This document shows, one piece after another, positions 24,861 through 37,521 of a DNA stretch of 64,000 nt. Made by a program: the position numbers and the translations under genes. The notes below the pieces were generated by a model. It did not search any database. It was not told where the DNA came from and saw only the letters and a program-made list of their open reading frames with translations. Source of the stretch: Guyanagaster necrorhizus (lineage: Eukaryota > Basidiomycota > Agaricomycetes > Agaricales > Physalacriaceae); NCBI RefSeq assembly GCF_019112545.1, contig NW_025064898.1, forward strand, positions 74,411 to 138,410. Direction: 5' to 3'. The stretch's first letter is position 1; each line of letters starts with the position of its first letter.

Positions 24861-27800
24861 GATATGGATTGGAGGAAATGTGGAGATGCGGTTAATTTCA
24901 CAGCGCAGCCATCCATAAATATATATCTTAACCAAGATGTAATCGGCTCGATACGCGTAACACCCCAAGGACGTGTCAACGAAACCTCCCGCAATCATCA
25001 GTTTCCGAGACTAGGCTGGATAGCCGGATAAACTGATGGGGTGCTTTACGTGGGCGCCGTGGGCCGCCCCTATATATTCCTGCGCTCCAGGCAACGCGCT
25101 AAGGCACTTTGCTGACAGTTGTAATGGTATCTGACATAGCAAGAACCATAATAAGAAGAGTGAAACGCCTGAGTAAAACGATAGATTTGTCAGAATTTGT
25201 CGACGGCATCATACGCGTACGTACCGCACAAATTATTAATTATTCAGTCACGAGAACTGATATGAAAAGTACTGTATTTTTTTTGGCGCGCCCTTCGGAA
25301 GGCTTAGTGTAGATGGACCCAAGGAAAGGGTAGAGCCTCAGTGAAGATTCCCGGCGCGTGACAGATGTTGAGCGTGGCGCTTGTCGACATTTGAACAAGA
25401 AGAGTTTCCGGGTGACCCGATGCTACAGTAATACATGAGCAAATAATAATGACGTAAGATTTATCCGACCCGGAAAGGCACTTCCGTTTATAGCACTGAA
25501 CGCCATTCGCCCGACGCCAACCGTCGTAACACACTAAGCAGTGTTTTATCCCGTCAGTTGATCTAATCATACAATTATTCAAGCACTGTACTATCAACAC
25601 ATTTGGTGGTGACTCTATGGAGTCAAGGACATCCGTACCCTCATTTCCACGCCATGAATTACAGCACCACTTTTGAAAGTCTCAACGATGACGGAAGAAC
25701 TCGAGGCTCCCTGACTTTTCGCTTTAGCGGGCTATCCATGCCTACAGTTGTGAATCAGTTCTGATGCTCTCATTACAGATGATATATATTGCACCGCATC
25801 TTCGTAACGTCCGAGAAAGCTTACCCAATAAATTCCGAACTGGAGGATAGATCAGAGTATCTTTAACCGGCGTATCACATACTCATTACGTTACCTTCCA
25901 TGTTATCACACTTCTAAAAGAGTATATCTCTGCTCCCTGAGACAAACTTGGCTGTGAGGAGTGGGCTGACGACCTGACCGAATCAGACTTATGGGCTTCT
26001 GATGAGTGCGTCAGTTCAATGTTTTGATTCTAATCCTTTGTGAGTAGCTTCGCTGTTTCTGCTGCCATCTCCTCGGCCCGTGGGGTGTCACTTGACACAG
26101 ATATCATTTCTTTCGCTGTTTGGGTGATGACGAATCCGTCGCGTACAAATCTCCAGAAAGCTCACGTTGCAGGGTCCCAACAAGTTACCGATCTGTCGGT
26201 GCAAAGTTTGCGAGCATAAGTACAAGACCCACTATAACCCTAGCAAAAAAAAGCAATTACATGTCTCCTGACTTGGAATGATCTGCGGCGTGCGGTGGGT
26301 GGGTGAACACAACTGTACCAAGTATTCATGCCTTGATGCAACAAGTGCAACCGTTCGCTGACTTGGGTTCTCACAAAACTCAATGTCTTGCAGGACCGTG
26401 GATACGATCAGGCACAATGGCTCGACGTCAATGTCGCGAAACTCTCAACCTGACGATCCTCTGCGATCCTAGTGCTAGAACGTAAGCATAACGAGAATTC
26501 ACACCCTTAAAAGGCAACTCTTACGAGGCCGCTAAAAATAACACCTACATCAGGTGTTTATGTATCACGATTGAAGTTGCTGGATGCAGGGTTTTAGTTG
26601 GTACCTGATAGCTTATGATGCTAGATTTCCTCAAGCTTTGATCCGTGTGCGTGTTGGAATCCTTCCTGGACGACAGACGTCCTTGCGTAAAAATATCTTT
26701 TGAGAGTTTGCATTTTAAGCACCATGAGTAGTACTTGTACATCCAATAAACAAATCAACATCCGGTGGTACTACAGACCTCCACGGAAACACAAGTCTGG
26801 GCGCGCCCAAGAGTGTACGTAAGGACCATCGAAGCAATGACTCCCACTAACTATTTTGGCTATGAACAGAGCCCGCTCGTCTCCAGCAGAAAAGAAGCCA
26901 AGAGACACGTAGACGGTCTGTGTTTCATAGAAAATAGTTAAATGAGAGTGATGAACGATGGTCACTCAGTATTCACGGGCCGACATCGCAGAATATGAAT
27001 GGAATGACGTGAATAAGAAAGAGGTCATTCGAGGAAGCTGCAGCCAACTGACGCGCTAACTGCACGTACAGGCATTCGCTGATACCCCGAAGACAGGGAG
27101 GGACAATGAGGAGAGGACAGTAGCTACGTAGAGATTGGGGGATGAGGGGAAGGAAAAAGAGGCGCTGGATGACAAGACTCGCAACTACGGATCTCTTTAT
27201 ACTGGCAGATGGTTTGTTATTCTATATTTTGATTGTTGCCAGTACTGAGTAGCTCGTAGCTCAAAACACACGGATCTACATTAGACTGTCCGAACCGAAT
27301 CAGGATCCCCGAAAGGCCACCGAACCTCCTAATCGAGTGAACAATGTACAATCAGCGGACATCCAAAAAATCCTATCGATCCGCCGCTGGTGCGCCCGGG
27401 GGTCGGCCGATAGTAACTACACGGGTTGAAATACCAACAGCCTACGAGATGAAATTAATGACCGAAACTTGGACCAGAGGTCGTTCCATTTTTGTCCCTC
27501 TCAAGGTCATACATGGCCAAACGTGGCCTATAGGATTCCTCAACGTGAAGGAAGTACCAGACGCGCGTCTTCTCCAGAACTCTAAGGGCTGCCACGTGAA
27601 AGCTTGTAATTGACCGCACTGCGGTATTTGTCTGATTGTTCCGCGGTTGGCACCGTATTGATCCTTCCTTTCCGGTTTAGATCACAGTCGAAACTCTGCC
27701 ATATCACTCACAGCTGATAGGGCCAGAGCAGGTATTATTTACTGACGCCGGTCTGTCACAGTGATAAGACTCAGACAGGTATTGAAAAAAACCAAAGAAC

Positions 27801-28136
27801 GGATGGGATTCGCCCTTGGAGCCATGACGTAGAAGCATGAGGATTCCGAATTCCGAGATAAAGACATACGCTTGGCGAACAAGCTTCGATGGAAGGATAA
27901 AATATAATAGTGATGAATTTGAGAGATATATAAAACTACTAGCTATTAGAAGACCGTCTCGAGGCGACGATTCATTTCACAACGGTCCATGCGGTTACAG
28001 TGAATTAATAAACTGTTGGTTTCCGAGAGACCTGGCCAAAAAAAAAAAAATAGCCGCACTTTTGTCTGCCGGTTTTGATAATCAGAAAAAGGCCCCATAA
28101 TCACACCGGTATCACACTCACCTTCAGGCCTTGCGT
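24861..28136. other. Intergenic, no supported gene
   Basis: About 3.3 kb upstream of the ABC transporter. An AT-rich TATA-like stretch at 24915-24926 lies about 55 nt ahead of its start. Frames beyond 25300 show no recognisable protein. Confidence 0.45.
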
Positions 28137-28742
28137 TCAACCTCCTGTAAGAGGTTCCAAGTCAATTCTCATTCGAATATACTCCACAGCCCCCTTGTAA
28201 AATGGATCCCCGAATGAAACCATTGACCGCTTCCTATACCAAGCGGACGCAGACACCCTTGCATCACACCATACCACTCTCGCGTGCAGATCTGAACGCG
28301 CAAAGTGAAACACGTATGTCAGCAATTTTGTTCCGACTCCGCATCCTTGAAACAAAGGATCGCAGGCAAATTTGCGGAATCGTGTAGCCATGCCTTCTGG
28401 CATTGCAGGGTCATCGGTAGCGGGGACCCGATCCAGAGGACCATCGATGGATTTCATGGGAACCGGTTCAGCGAAAAGGGAGATGACGGCAATTGGTTCG
28501 ACACGAGACGGTACGAAGGCACCAAAATGCCAGCCCAGTTCGTCTTCCGGTAGTAACACTTTCGTGACGTTTTCTCCAGGCCAAAGCACGGAATGGCGTA
28601 ACGCTATCGTTTGCTGCCTTGTTATCGGTTTACATATCACATCGGAGGGAACTGGTGCGAGTGATACTGAGCCGGAAGGGTCAAGGATGAAGCTGGGGAA
28701 AGACGTACGGAGCTTGAAGGTTTCGGAGTTTGAGATGGCCAT
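28137..28742 (-). CDS. GNAT-family N-acetyltransferase (201 aa, intronless)
   Basis: A single uninterrupted frame starts with ATG at 28742. After an N-terminal region come TIALRHSVLWPGE and DELGWHFGAFV, matching the early strands of the GNAT fold. FRKFACDPLFQGCGVGTKLL follows, containing the acetyl-CoA-binding motif A (Q/R-x-x-G-x-G/A, here QGCGVG). The C-terminal part, ARVSASAWYRKRSMVSFGDP, corresponds to motif B with the usual W/FYxxxGF-like turn, although glycine is replaced in the YRKRSMVSFG stretch. The family transfers acetyl groups from acetyl-CoA to amines; the acceptor cannot be predicted. No targeting signal is seen. Lack of introns is unusual here but common for fungal GNATs. Confidence 0.85.
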   Translation of the reverse strand: MAISNSETFKLRTSFPSFILDPSGSVSLAPVPSDVICKPITRQQTIALRHSVLWPGENVTKVLLPEDELGWHFGAFVPSRVEPIAVISLFAEPVPMKSIDGPLDRVPATDDPAMPEGMATRFRKFACDPLFQGCGVGTKLLTYVFHFARSDLHARVVWCDARVSASAWYRKRSMVSFGDPFYKGAVEYIRMRIDLEPLTGG

Positions 28743-29901
28743 ATCGTTGGTAGCGACGCAGTACTACGTCGAGACCTACGCTCGAGGGAAGAAGGTTCGC
28801 CAGCCACGTGGCCACTCCACGCTGCCAGCTGACTTGCTCTAGCGCCTTGAAACTGAATCGCCAATGAGACCCCAGAAAACTTTCTAAAGCCAGCCGCGCC
28901 CTTTTAGAACTATGGGAAGCATGCATGTGGCGGTCATCATCGAATATATCACTCACACACGGCAAAGACGATTGAAAGCACGGCTTACTGATAATTGCGG
29001 CAGGAATCGATGAAGCGCTGGTCGAAGGTGAAATTCTAGGTCGTTGTCAACGATGCCGTTAAAATTTCAGACACCACGGGTAAGTAGGCTCTTTGGAAAT
29101 GCCTTTTGGGTAAGTGGTCCCGTCCTAAGAATCCAACAAAAGAAGGGGTTAATTGGAACCATCTGAAAACACTAGGAAGCAGTGGAGTATGAACCCACAG
29201 TGACGTTGCCGCATCATGATACGAGATAAAGGTTGTTGCGCACGACTACGAGCGTTTGTTGCAATTATTGAAGTACCCTTACGACGAGCTCGTAGTTTTG
29301 CAAAAGAAAACTGACTCGTAGACGCAGCTGGGGCCATAAGGCTGGGCCTCCCCATCGTTACCAAGGTAGTAGCCTACGCATTCGATTATACCACCCGGCT
29401 GCCGGAAAATGGCCCGATGTCTGAAAGCGAAACGTGCATTGTTTTCCAGGAAATAGGCTCACCGGAGACATTGACGTTGAATGGAAAACACGTTGACTTT
29501 TGACAGCAACCAGAACAATGGCGATGCACTCTGTGTACATTACGCCCGCACATTTTGGCCGGGTTCTCCTGTAGACTGACCAATCAAAAGAGTGATGGTT
29601 TTCATGCTGGGGGCGGAATTCAAATTATCCTCAACACGAGGCCATCATCACCCGCACTGACATAGACGCCAAGAACTCGAGGAGGAGCTGGAGGAGTAGT
29701 CAACGGAGGTACCGGAGATCCGCTACTCGCATTTCAATGAAGTAGTCTTATCGAACACCGCAGGACCTTTGTTTGGTGACCAGATCTAGTAGATATGTAT
29801 TCACTGACGCTGACATTTCAATCCTACGAGTAATGTAAATGCGTAATAAGACCATCCAAAAGAAAAACACAAAAAACGCAACAACAACCACCCCACCCCA
29901 T
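28743..29901. other. Intergenic, no supported gene
   Basis: The region lies between the GNAT gene start and the ArfGAP 3' end. No protein or RNA feature was recognised. Confidence 0.4.
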
Positions 29902-31530
29902 TCAGCCTCTCTCAGACATTTGAGCTAAGTAATCGGAAAGCTGGAAACATAAGCATCAAGATATGATAGAATCCTCAGGAGACGAGGCTCATACCTTCAA
30001 AGCGCCTGTTCGGATGCTCTCTCCAACGTTTTGCACGTCAGGATTTGCCAGAACACGGTTGAGAGCATCACGTGCGGCAACCTCCAGGCCAGCGAGGCTA
30101 CCATCTCCAAGCAGCCCTTCATCACCCCTGCGACCCATACCCATTTCCTCTTCCTCTTCACGACCAAAGTACTGATTTGACGATATAGAAGTTGCACCTT
30201 GGAAGGATTGCAACCGCGTCTGTGCTTCACTGACGGCTGCGGGATCATACGCGTTCCGCCCGAAAAACATATCAGAAGAAATCGCTTTTTGATTCCCGAA
30301 CTTGTCACGAGCAGTGGTGGGAGAGTCATCAGCAAGCGAAGAAGTACTGATTCGTGTGGAGTTGGCAGCAGCGGTAAGGTTCGCAGCGCCTGTACCTGGC
30401 ACGGCACCAAAACCAAGTCTTGGAAATGCTGCAGCCTTCTGAGCTTCTGCTGCAGGGTTGGGCTTTTTCACTGCAGTGGTGGTAGATCCAGACCCTTTCG
30501 TGGGGCCTATCTCCAAGGCTGTTTTGGCAGCGGCAGCTTCTTTCTTGGCCTTTTCTTCCTCCTCTTCTCGCTGCCGATCATAACCTAGCTGCCTGACTCT
30601 TTCCGCCTCTTCAAGGGCCTTCCGCTCTGCTTCGGCAAAGTCGACCGGTTTCGCCTTGGAAGCACCGAGTCCAAGTCTAGACTTTTTCGCAGCAGATGAA
30701 GTAGAGGACGTAGACGATGCAGAGTTGAGTCGAGAGCTGCCTAGTTTATTGGCGCGACTGGCAGCAGATGACGTGATCGTTCGGGGAGCAGATGAACTAG
30801 GCGTTGATGCTGGTTGTGCTGGAGAAGGCGTACCAATGATAGGTGGTGTGGAAACTCTGGGTGTGGCGGGCGCGGATGGTTTGGGCGTTGAAGGCTTCGA
30901 CCATGATTCGAAAAAATCGTCCTCTGTCTGCTCTTTTGGCGTGGGAGTAGCAACATTTTCGACTCCATCAAGGACGATTCCATTCGGAAATCTACTCCTG
31001 AGTAAGCGAGAGTAATTAAAAGTCTTGAAAGGCATCGAACCTAGCAACATCGTCCTTGACCCGTTTCGCCAGCTCCTCTTTATACAGCTCTGCGACGCGA
31101 CTAGAGTACTTTTTCTTGGTATCAGCGTCGTTCAAGAGAGATGCGCCGCCATGCTTTGTGAAGAATTCCGTTGCGAACGCATTCCCTCCTACTTTCATGT
31201 TCCTAAGCTGTGCTAGTTGCCACGAATCGAGGTTCGTCGACCTAGGCCGGCTATCAGTGGTCCGTTACGCCTTCTGATACGAAGAGAACCGCACCGAACG
31301 AACGAAATATGGACGCCCATATTTCTGTGGTTGCTAGAGCAATCTAAACAGATATATACTCCAAAGGTAACGCTGGACCACGTTGGGTTACGCGCATTGC
31401 AATCAAAGCAGGCCTATTTCCCAGTGAACCCCTGGCGTCGTATCTGGGAATTTTAACGGACCTTGTTGCCTTTCTGCACTCTAAGGACCTTGAACACTTG
31501 CTCTGTTTCCTGTTTCGTTGGCTCTGCCAT
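29902..31530 (-). CDS. GLO3: Arf GTPase-activating protein, Glo3/ArfGAP2-3 type
   Basis: Five exons (31530-31462, 31413-31295, 31241-31041, 30997-29995, 29940-29902) sum to 1431 nt, 476 aa. The ArfGAP zinc finger is complete across the first introns: [17 protein letters not shown], then YICLDC and [14 protein letters not shown], i.e. C-x2-C-x16-C-x2-C with the catalytic arginine region. [20 protein letters not shown] completes the domain. The middle is Ser/Pro/Ala-rich, followed by a charged coiled-coil-like segment (about residues 270-300). The C-terminus has ISSDMFFGR and [10 protein letters not shown], the Glo3-motif repeats, and an amphipathic end ([12 protein letters not shown]) from a last mini-exon. 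It is expected to stimulate GTP hydrolysis on Arf1 during COPI-coated retrograde Golgi-to-ER transport. The symbol follows the yeast orthologue and is a family-level assignment. Confidence 0.93.
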
Positions 31531-32343
31531 TTTTTTCGGTAATTTATCCTCGTGGTCGGAGGCGAAGCGTGTGTCGTGGCCGGCGGCGTTCAGTGTGTCC
31601 CGTTTAGGCAGCGCACAGCCACTAGCCCCGCGTTGCTGAAATCAAATCGGATTTTTGTTCTTTGAACTGAACCGTTCATCAAAGCAATGATGCTTGGAAA
31701 AAGTGCAGACGTATGAAAGTGCGGCCTCGTTCTTCCTTCAAGTTCCGACGACTACTATACCATACAATAAGAGACCGAGGGCATCCCACGTTTTACGGGG
31801 CCCTTTCAGTACAGAATCTGATCATCAAGGTCAGCTTCATGGGAATAGTCATATTGTGCGAAAAAAAAACAGGTAACAACCCGTTCATTAATATTCCGAA
31901 TTAATGGAACAGCAGGTACACCTTTCGGACCATCATGGAGAGGTTCTTGTAGTATGCCTGCCAGTGGAAAGCCCTGTGATTTGACGCCCTGTGATTCGAT
32001 GCCTGATCACAAGGTACCCGCGAAGCACTACACAATGTCAAAACACCCTGTTTCCGTGCTTCAACTGGACAGATAGCAGATTTCTCTTGTCTTTGCCGCC
32101 CTATTGACGATGCACAGGTTCTCTCTCCCTTGCCTGACCAAGCAGCCAAGGGATGTTTGACTAGGGCTCACGCGACCTTTCGTGGCAATTCAGTAGCCAC
32201 ATGTTTACAGACCAGTTGATCCTCACCAGAGCATGCAGCAGTTCTTCGAGAATACAGCCTGATGTCCTTGGTAGCATGTGTTATAGCGATGGGGAGGCCA
32301 TTTATCTCTCTCGTCAATATTCGTGAACTCTTGGCGCTCGACG
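31531..32343. other. Divergent promoter region between ArfGAP and oxidase genes
   Basis: No gene was recognised. A short tandem repeat (GCCCTGTGATT-like, two copies) lies near 31970-32000. The region must carry the 5' regulatory sequence of both flanking genes. Confidence 0.4.
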
Positions 32344-34722
32344 ATGCTGAACCTGAATCATATTCTTACCTTCTTTCTTACCCTCTCCCTTTTCTCCTTG
32401 GTCGCTGGTAACGTCGCCGTATTTTCTGCACCTTCTGTCCCTCGAAATTCATCTCTCGCGCTAGCTGAACCTTACAACACCTTCGACGGACCCGGGTTTC
32501 CCGCATGCAATGCCGTTTCGCAAGTCTATCAGCCTTCCACGGTTGACGAGATAGTCAGTATTGTCAAGAATGCCAGTGATAACGGCATTCCTGTCCGAGC
32601 CAGTGGCGTAAGTAACTCATTCTGACGTCTTACAATTCACTACTGAATCATCAGTTTCACAGAATGGGCATATGTGGTGTGTGTATCACACTTTCTAGCG
32701 TCACTATAAAGACTTTTTTTTTCTGAGAATCCGTCTTGGCTCTAGATGATACCATGTGTTCAGACGATCCTAACACAATCATAATTAAAACCGACGCTGT
32801 TAACGGCATCTCCGATCTCCAATTGACAGATGGTGTCGGAAGTGTAGTTGTTGAGGCCGGCGTCACGTTTCCACAATTGTAAGTCCAACATTGGCTCACA
32901 TTTCTTGGCATCATCGCATTCTCCTAGGGCAGAATGGCTACATGAACGTGGTGCAGCCCTTGGATATACCCTAGGTCAGTCCTGTATTCTGTACTGTGAC
33001 ATCGGTGGCTTTATCTACACACTCTGCAGTTAATTGGAACATTACTATCGGTGGGAGCTCATATCTGCCTCGATCTATTCCGGTGGCGTTGATACGTTTG
33101 AATAGCCGGCGCCGTTGCTATGGGTGCCCACCGGTCCTCTTTACGTGAGGACTCTCAGGTTTCTAGTGCCGCGATGGCCCTAGACATCATCAACGGACAG
33201 GGTTCTTACTTAAAGTTGGTCCGGTCGATGCTAGTGCTGATAATTCTATTGAACAGGTGATCTTGTTCATCTTGAGAGGGACCAAACCAATGACACCTGG
33301 CTGGCCGCTACCACATCCCTCGGACTGCTTGGAGTCATCGCCCGAGTGGAGATTGCGGTCGTCTCAGATTACAAGGTGTACGCGAATCAGACCATTTTAG
33401 ATGAGGACGATGTCTTGAATGGAGATATATACGCGCAAATTTCGCCCTATGTGACTGCAAACTATTGGGTTTGCTTTGTTTGCGTTGTGAAACGGGATCA
33501 GTACTGACGCGAATGTAGTGGTGGCCAGGACTGAAAAAGTTCCATCTTCGAACGTATGGTGTGGTTGATATTGATCAGCCAGAAGACGCTTTTCAGGTTG
33601 GTCTTCTCGGCTAGGGTCTGGTTCCAGTGTCCGATCCTCCCTTAGTCAACCTTTTCTGTGACAGAGATCGAAGCGAACCTTGCACTTACCCTACTCAACG
33701 CCGGTCAGAACCTCAGCCTTCCCAACTTCTTTAGTGAGAGCGTGTTGTACGCCATCTGGACAGCTCCAAACTTCCATGGTGGGTGTTAACTATCGCTAAG
33801 ATCTCGTTATAGTCACTGATTAGTTGGTAGAGAAAACATATAACGTGCCTCTTCTAAGCTGGCCTGTTTATGGAACGGCTTATGACGTCCTCATCGGAGG
33901 CCTGTATCCAAACGAGGAGACGGAGTGGTACTATGGCCTGCATGGCCTGACTTTGGAGTTCGCAGTTCCTGTTACACAAGCCAATCAACTCCTGAAGCGC
34001 GTTCGTGAACTATTTGACCAATCGGCAGCTGATGGCGAAGCAGTGACGTCGACGTATCGAAGGTGAATTACCCATCGTCCTCTGCGTTGGTAGGTATTCA
34101 TTAAACCTTTTATTCAGTGGTATCAACATCAAAGTAAGCTTTCTTATCGTTGTCTATTGTATGGACGCCGATATCGTCGGCTACAGTTTGGGAAACCATT
34201 CGATAGCCTCTTGGGTCAAACAACTGAACGTGCCGGTGAAATTCCCGGTGATTGGTCAAAGGCGGGTGTTAAGCTGGACTTCCAGTTTCACGGCTGACGA
34301 GTACATAGGGTGCCATTATGTTTGACTTCCCAACCTTTCGCCCAACCTTGGGTGACCATCATCGCTATAACGAAGAATGGTAAACGACCTCTTCTTCCCA
34401 TTGTCCTGAGCTGATACTTTGATAGGTATGCGACTTTGGCCACTACGCTTATTAATGAAGTGAGACAGCGGCTTTTGATCTTGTCGAGGATGATACTCAT
34501 GTCTCTTCAGTTCCCAGTCCGTCCTCACTGGACCAAGAATACTCGTTCCATATTCCAACAGGCTTTGAAGAATCTTGATCAGGATGTAAGCTCTACCTAG
34601 CCTAATACACGTGGGTACTGATGTACACGCAGAGCCTGTCCCGATTTGCGGAGGTCAGAAAACAGTTTGACCCGAATGGCACATTTAAGAGTATCGTTGG
34701 AGAGATTATTGGAGTGATGTGA
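32344..34722 (+). CDS. Secreted FAD-linked sugar-lactone oxidase (ALO/gulonolactone oxidase-like)
   Basis: A signal peptide (MLNLNHILTFFLTLSLFSLV) is followed by an FAD_binding_4 domain and an ALO-type C-terminal domain, split by about 14 introns whose phases I could join throughout. Visible blocks include YQPSTVDEIVSIVKNA, RASGNGHMWYDTMC (the GHxW-type histidine that binds FAD covalently in relatives), VVVEAGVTFPQLAEWL, AGAVAMGAHRSSLRED, TSLGLLGVIARVEI, LEFAVPVTQANQLL, GAIMFDFPTFRP, FPVRPHWTKNT and VRKQFDPNGTFKS. The family oxidises sugar 1,4-lactones to ascorbate-type products with release of hydrogen peroxide. Here a secretion signal suggests an extracellular oxidase. An alternative in-frame ATG lies at 32323. 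No frame break was found. Confidence 0.88.
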
Positions 34723-35146
34723 ACAGACTTCATGAATATGACCTCGTCGAGTCTGTTTCTATCTCGTGATGACTGTTGATACCTAAAGCCGGCACTTCAA
34801 TCGTTGTACTAAGCCTATAAATCTATATAACATATAATGAGTACTTGTAGTTCTGCTTTCTCGTATCTCTGTAAAGAAAGATTAAGTATTCACTTTTACC
34901 GCTTTCATTTTCAGGTACAACAAGATCAAAAGACTTGAGTTAGCGCTTGGTGAATTGAGCGTCTTCTAGACCGCACCGAGGATTATTACTGCAATGTTGG
35001 CATAGGTGTAATAGTCCTTCCAAAAATCACACCCTCATCTTGATCACGCACAGTAAGGTAGCTGCTACTGTATCGCGCGACTTGACGATCACCACCTTGG
35101 AGTAGCCAACACTACCTACTAACCACCCATATATCTCTCTGCCAAC
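34723..35146. other. Intergenic; upstream region of the V-ATPase E fragment
   Basis: No protein frame was recognised. The sequence just before 35147 may be the retained promoter of the V-ATPase subunit E copy. Confidence 0.4.
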
Positions 35147-35474
35147 ATGTCGACCCGACCTCTTAACGATGATGAAGTCCTCACTGAATTGAACAAAATG
35201 GTACCCGGCGGAACCCTTCCTAATGGTGGTTGGCTAATGGACTGGATAGGTCGCTTTCATCAAGCGGGAGGCACTAGAGAAAGCAAGAGAAATAAAGATA
35301 AAGGCAGATGAGGAATTTGCCATTGAGAAGGTGCCCATCCTGCACCTGGATGATGCCCCTAACTAACAACGTCATAAGGCAAAACTGGTCAAGCAGGAAC
35401 AGCAAGCTGTTTGTTCGCGCGATGTCACTCAAAACTCCACGTGTAGAATTCGAAGTGGTAGGTATATGAACTAG
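35147..35474 (+). pseudogene. VMA4: 5' fragment of V-ATPase subunit E gene
   Basis: Exons 35147-35200, 35250-35330 and 35379 onward are separated by normal 48-49-nt introns. They encode MSTRPLNDDEVLTELNKM, VAFIKREALEKAREIKIKAD, EEFAIEK and AKLVKQEQQA. This is the conserved N-terminal helix of subunit E, a peripheral stalk of the vacuolar proton pump. After QEQQA (about 35408) the similarity ends: expected continuation (YEKKRK-type helix and the C-terminal domain, around 150 more residues) is absent, and the frame stops at 35472-35474. I see no downstream exon of this protein before the AP-2 sigma gene. The retained introns argue for a DNA-level duplication or a rearrangement, not a retrocopy. 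A full-length gene should exist elsewhere. Confidence 0.8.
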
Positions 35475-36834
35475 CAACTACTTCTAACGTCCACATGCCT
35501 GAGAAAGGGCCAGAAGAAAGTTAGAACATGTCCCTGAATGAAGAATCGATTCCCAGAAGATATAGATGGGAAGAAGACCTGTTTGGGAGGCAGTGGCAGC
35601 GGCATCTCGGAGATAGGCAGTAAATGCGTGATTGGAAAGGATGAATGCTTCTCCAGGAAGAACACTTCTTTCAGCTGTGAGATATCAAGGAAGTCTGAGT
35701 GTCTGGAATCACCAGTGACAGCTCTGAGCTCGTGTCTGGATTGAACCATATATTTATCTAGGGAAGCCGTGCCTGAATAAGCCTAAAGTTTGCAAGTGAC
35801 GAGGGAATGGGAAATGGGATAGCATGCGGATGTTCTTCAAAAAATCTCATTCCACCGCAAGGACAAGTTCAGCGGGTCATGTTGCCCGTATTTGATGCAT
35901 GTCAAACAGAGAGATATCAATTACTCGGATAAGGCGTTTAGTACCAAGGTCACTTGGTTCGCTGGCTGTAAGATATATTTTCTACAGCGGTGGCAGCTTG
36001 GTTCGTGCTGCGGATATGTCTGGGAAAGGTTGTCTAGATTTGTGCTCCTTTGGTGTTCGTGCTCAACCACAGCTTGAAGGTCAACACAATTATGAGAGAA
36101 TAATTCCTACTCCGTAGGTTAATGGGTGCTTCATGCTTTGATATAAGCAATGACATTGAACGGAATGGAAGGTGAGCTGAAAATACGACCAATATTTAAC
36201 GCATTTTTCTGATATTAAGGTTGCTGTGGGAGATATTGCAGACTGCTGATGAATATATTTCCCGAACAGGCGCAACGTTGATCTAAGTCTGCAGTTAACA
36301 ACCGCGCAACAATGCATCTGATGTACCCCAAATCAGTCTCCTTCGTGGTAGCAGCAGCAAAGGAGATGTTCTTATTATCCAGAGTAAAAGGGTGATCTAG
36401 AACCTAGGGAACAGGAGAGGCCTTTGCGGGCCATTGGAAAAATATCATCGCCAATATATCCAGGACCCCCAATTCAGGTACCGTACCGTGTAACCGTGCC
36501 GTGTAATAATGAGATGTGAGAAGAGATGTCCACAGAAGTGCGCAAAGTTCGGACATAATTACTCAAGGTCTGAAAGTTCTCACGGGTTTTGACTTTTGTT
36601 TTGAGCGTTGTAGGCAATTCGGGCCAATGATGCGAAGATTTTCTCATATTTTGACCCAAATATGTCCGAACTTTTTGTCCGAACTTTTTTGGGTCCTGCA
36701 TATCCCGACCAAAATATGATTCGGGATTGCCAAAAACGAAGCCGAGGCCCGAGGGACAAAGGGGCCGACTGTGGCTGTGCACAAGATTTGATTCAGGGCC
36801 GGAAAGAATATTCCCGCTTTAACATTTCACCGTC
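35475..36834. other. Intergenic; contains a short inverted-repeat element
   Basis: No gene was recognised. The 3' part carries the inverted repeat listed at 36544-36674. This sequence replaces the expected remainder of V-ATPase subunit E. Confidence 0.4.
36544..36674. repeat. 131-bp segment bounded by 14-bp perfect inverted repeats
   Basis: AAAGTTCGGACATA at 36544-36557 is the exact reverse complement of TATGTCCGAACTTT at 36661-36674. The right arm is followed by a second partial copy (TGTCCGAACTTTT). It could be a MITE-like remnant or a foldback; no target duplication is evident. Confidence 0.45.
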
Positions 36835-37521
36835 ATGATCAGGTTCATTCTTGTCCAGGTACGGCATCCGTCTGCAACGCATTCCCTGACGCTCAACGCA
36901 CTTAGAATCGTCAAGGAAAGACACGATTGTCGAAGTGGTATGTCCCGTATGATGACGACGAAAAGGTCGGTTCGTTGCCCTTGGACGGATTCGCAAGCTA
37001 CAATATCAATGTTTAGGTCAGATTGCGCGGCGACGTCCACAGGCTTGTGGCTCCCCGGGATCAGAAGTACCAATCGAATTTTGTAGAGGTGAAGTTCCTT
37101 GTACTACCTTTGTGGTCAGATTTGCTCAGACAGCCACCGATAGTTCCGAAACTACAAGATTGTCTATCGTCGTTATGCTGGCCTGTTCTTCTGTGTATGT
37201 GTAGATGCCAATGACAACGAGTTGGCGTATCTGGAAGCCATACATCTCTTTGTCGAAGTTTTGGGTGCGTGCCTCGTCATCAGCGCTTACTCGACGGCGC
37301 TGAAAGTACCTTGCAGATTCGTTCTTTGACAACGTATGTGAACTTGACCTTGTGTTCAATTTCTACAAGGTATGTGTCCATCCATATCGTCGCCGTGTTC
37401 AGACCCTCAGACTGTACAGGTGTATGCCATACTTGACGAGATATTCCTGGCCGGAGAGATTGAAGAGACCAGCAAAGACGTCGTGCTGTCGCGGTTGGAG
37501 GAACTGGAAAAGCTAGAGTAG
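36835..37521 (+). CDS. APS2: AP-2 clathrin adaptor complex sigma subunit (143 aa)
   Basis: Exons 36835-36858, 36906-36965, 37017-37088, 37144-37264, 37317-37369 and 37420-37521 total 432 nt, 143 aa, matching the family length of 142-143. The start gives MIRFILVQ, then [12 protein letters not shown], a middle segment ending [55 protein letters not shown] and [19 protein letters not shown]. The LAYLEAIH and FNFYKVY signatures distinguish AP-2 sigma from AP-1 sigma. It is the small longin-fold subunit of the plasma-membrane endocytic adaptor and helps bind dileucine cargo signals. All five introns are 47-55 nt. It looks intact. Confidence 0.95.

Noticed and set aside
28305..28842. Plus-strand open frames across the acetyltransferase
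   Set aside because: Shadows of the minus-strand GNAT coding sequence, with no motifs of their own.
30656..31015. Plus-strand open frame of 119 codons
   Set aside because: It is antisense to the fourth exon of the ArfGAP gene; the sense strand carries the conserved protein.
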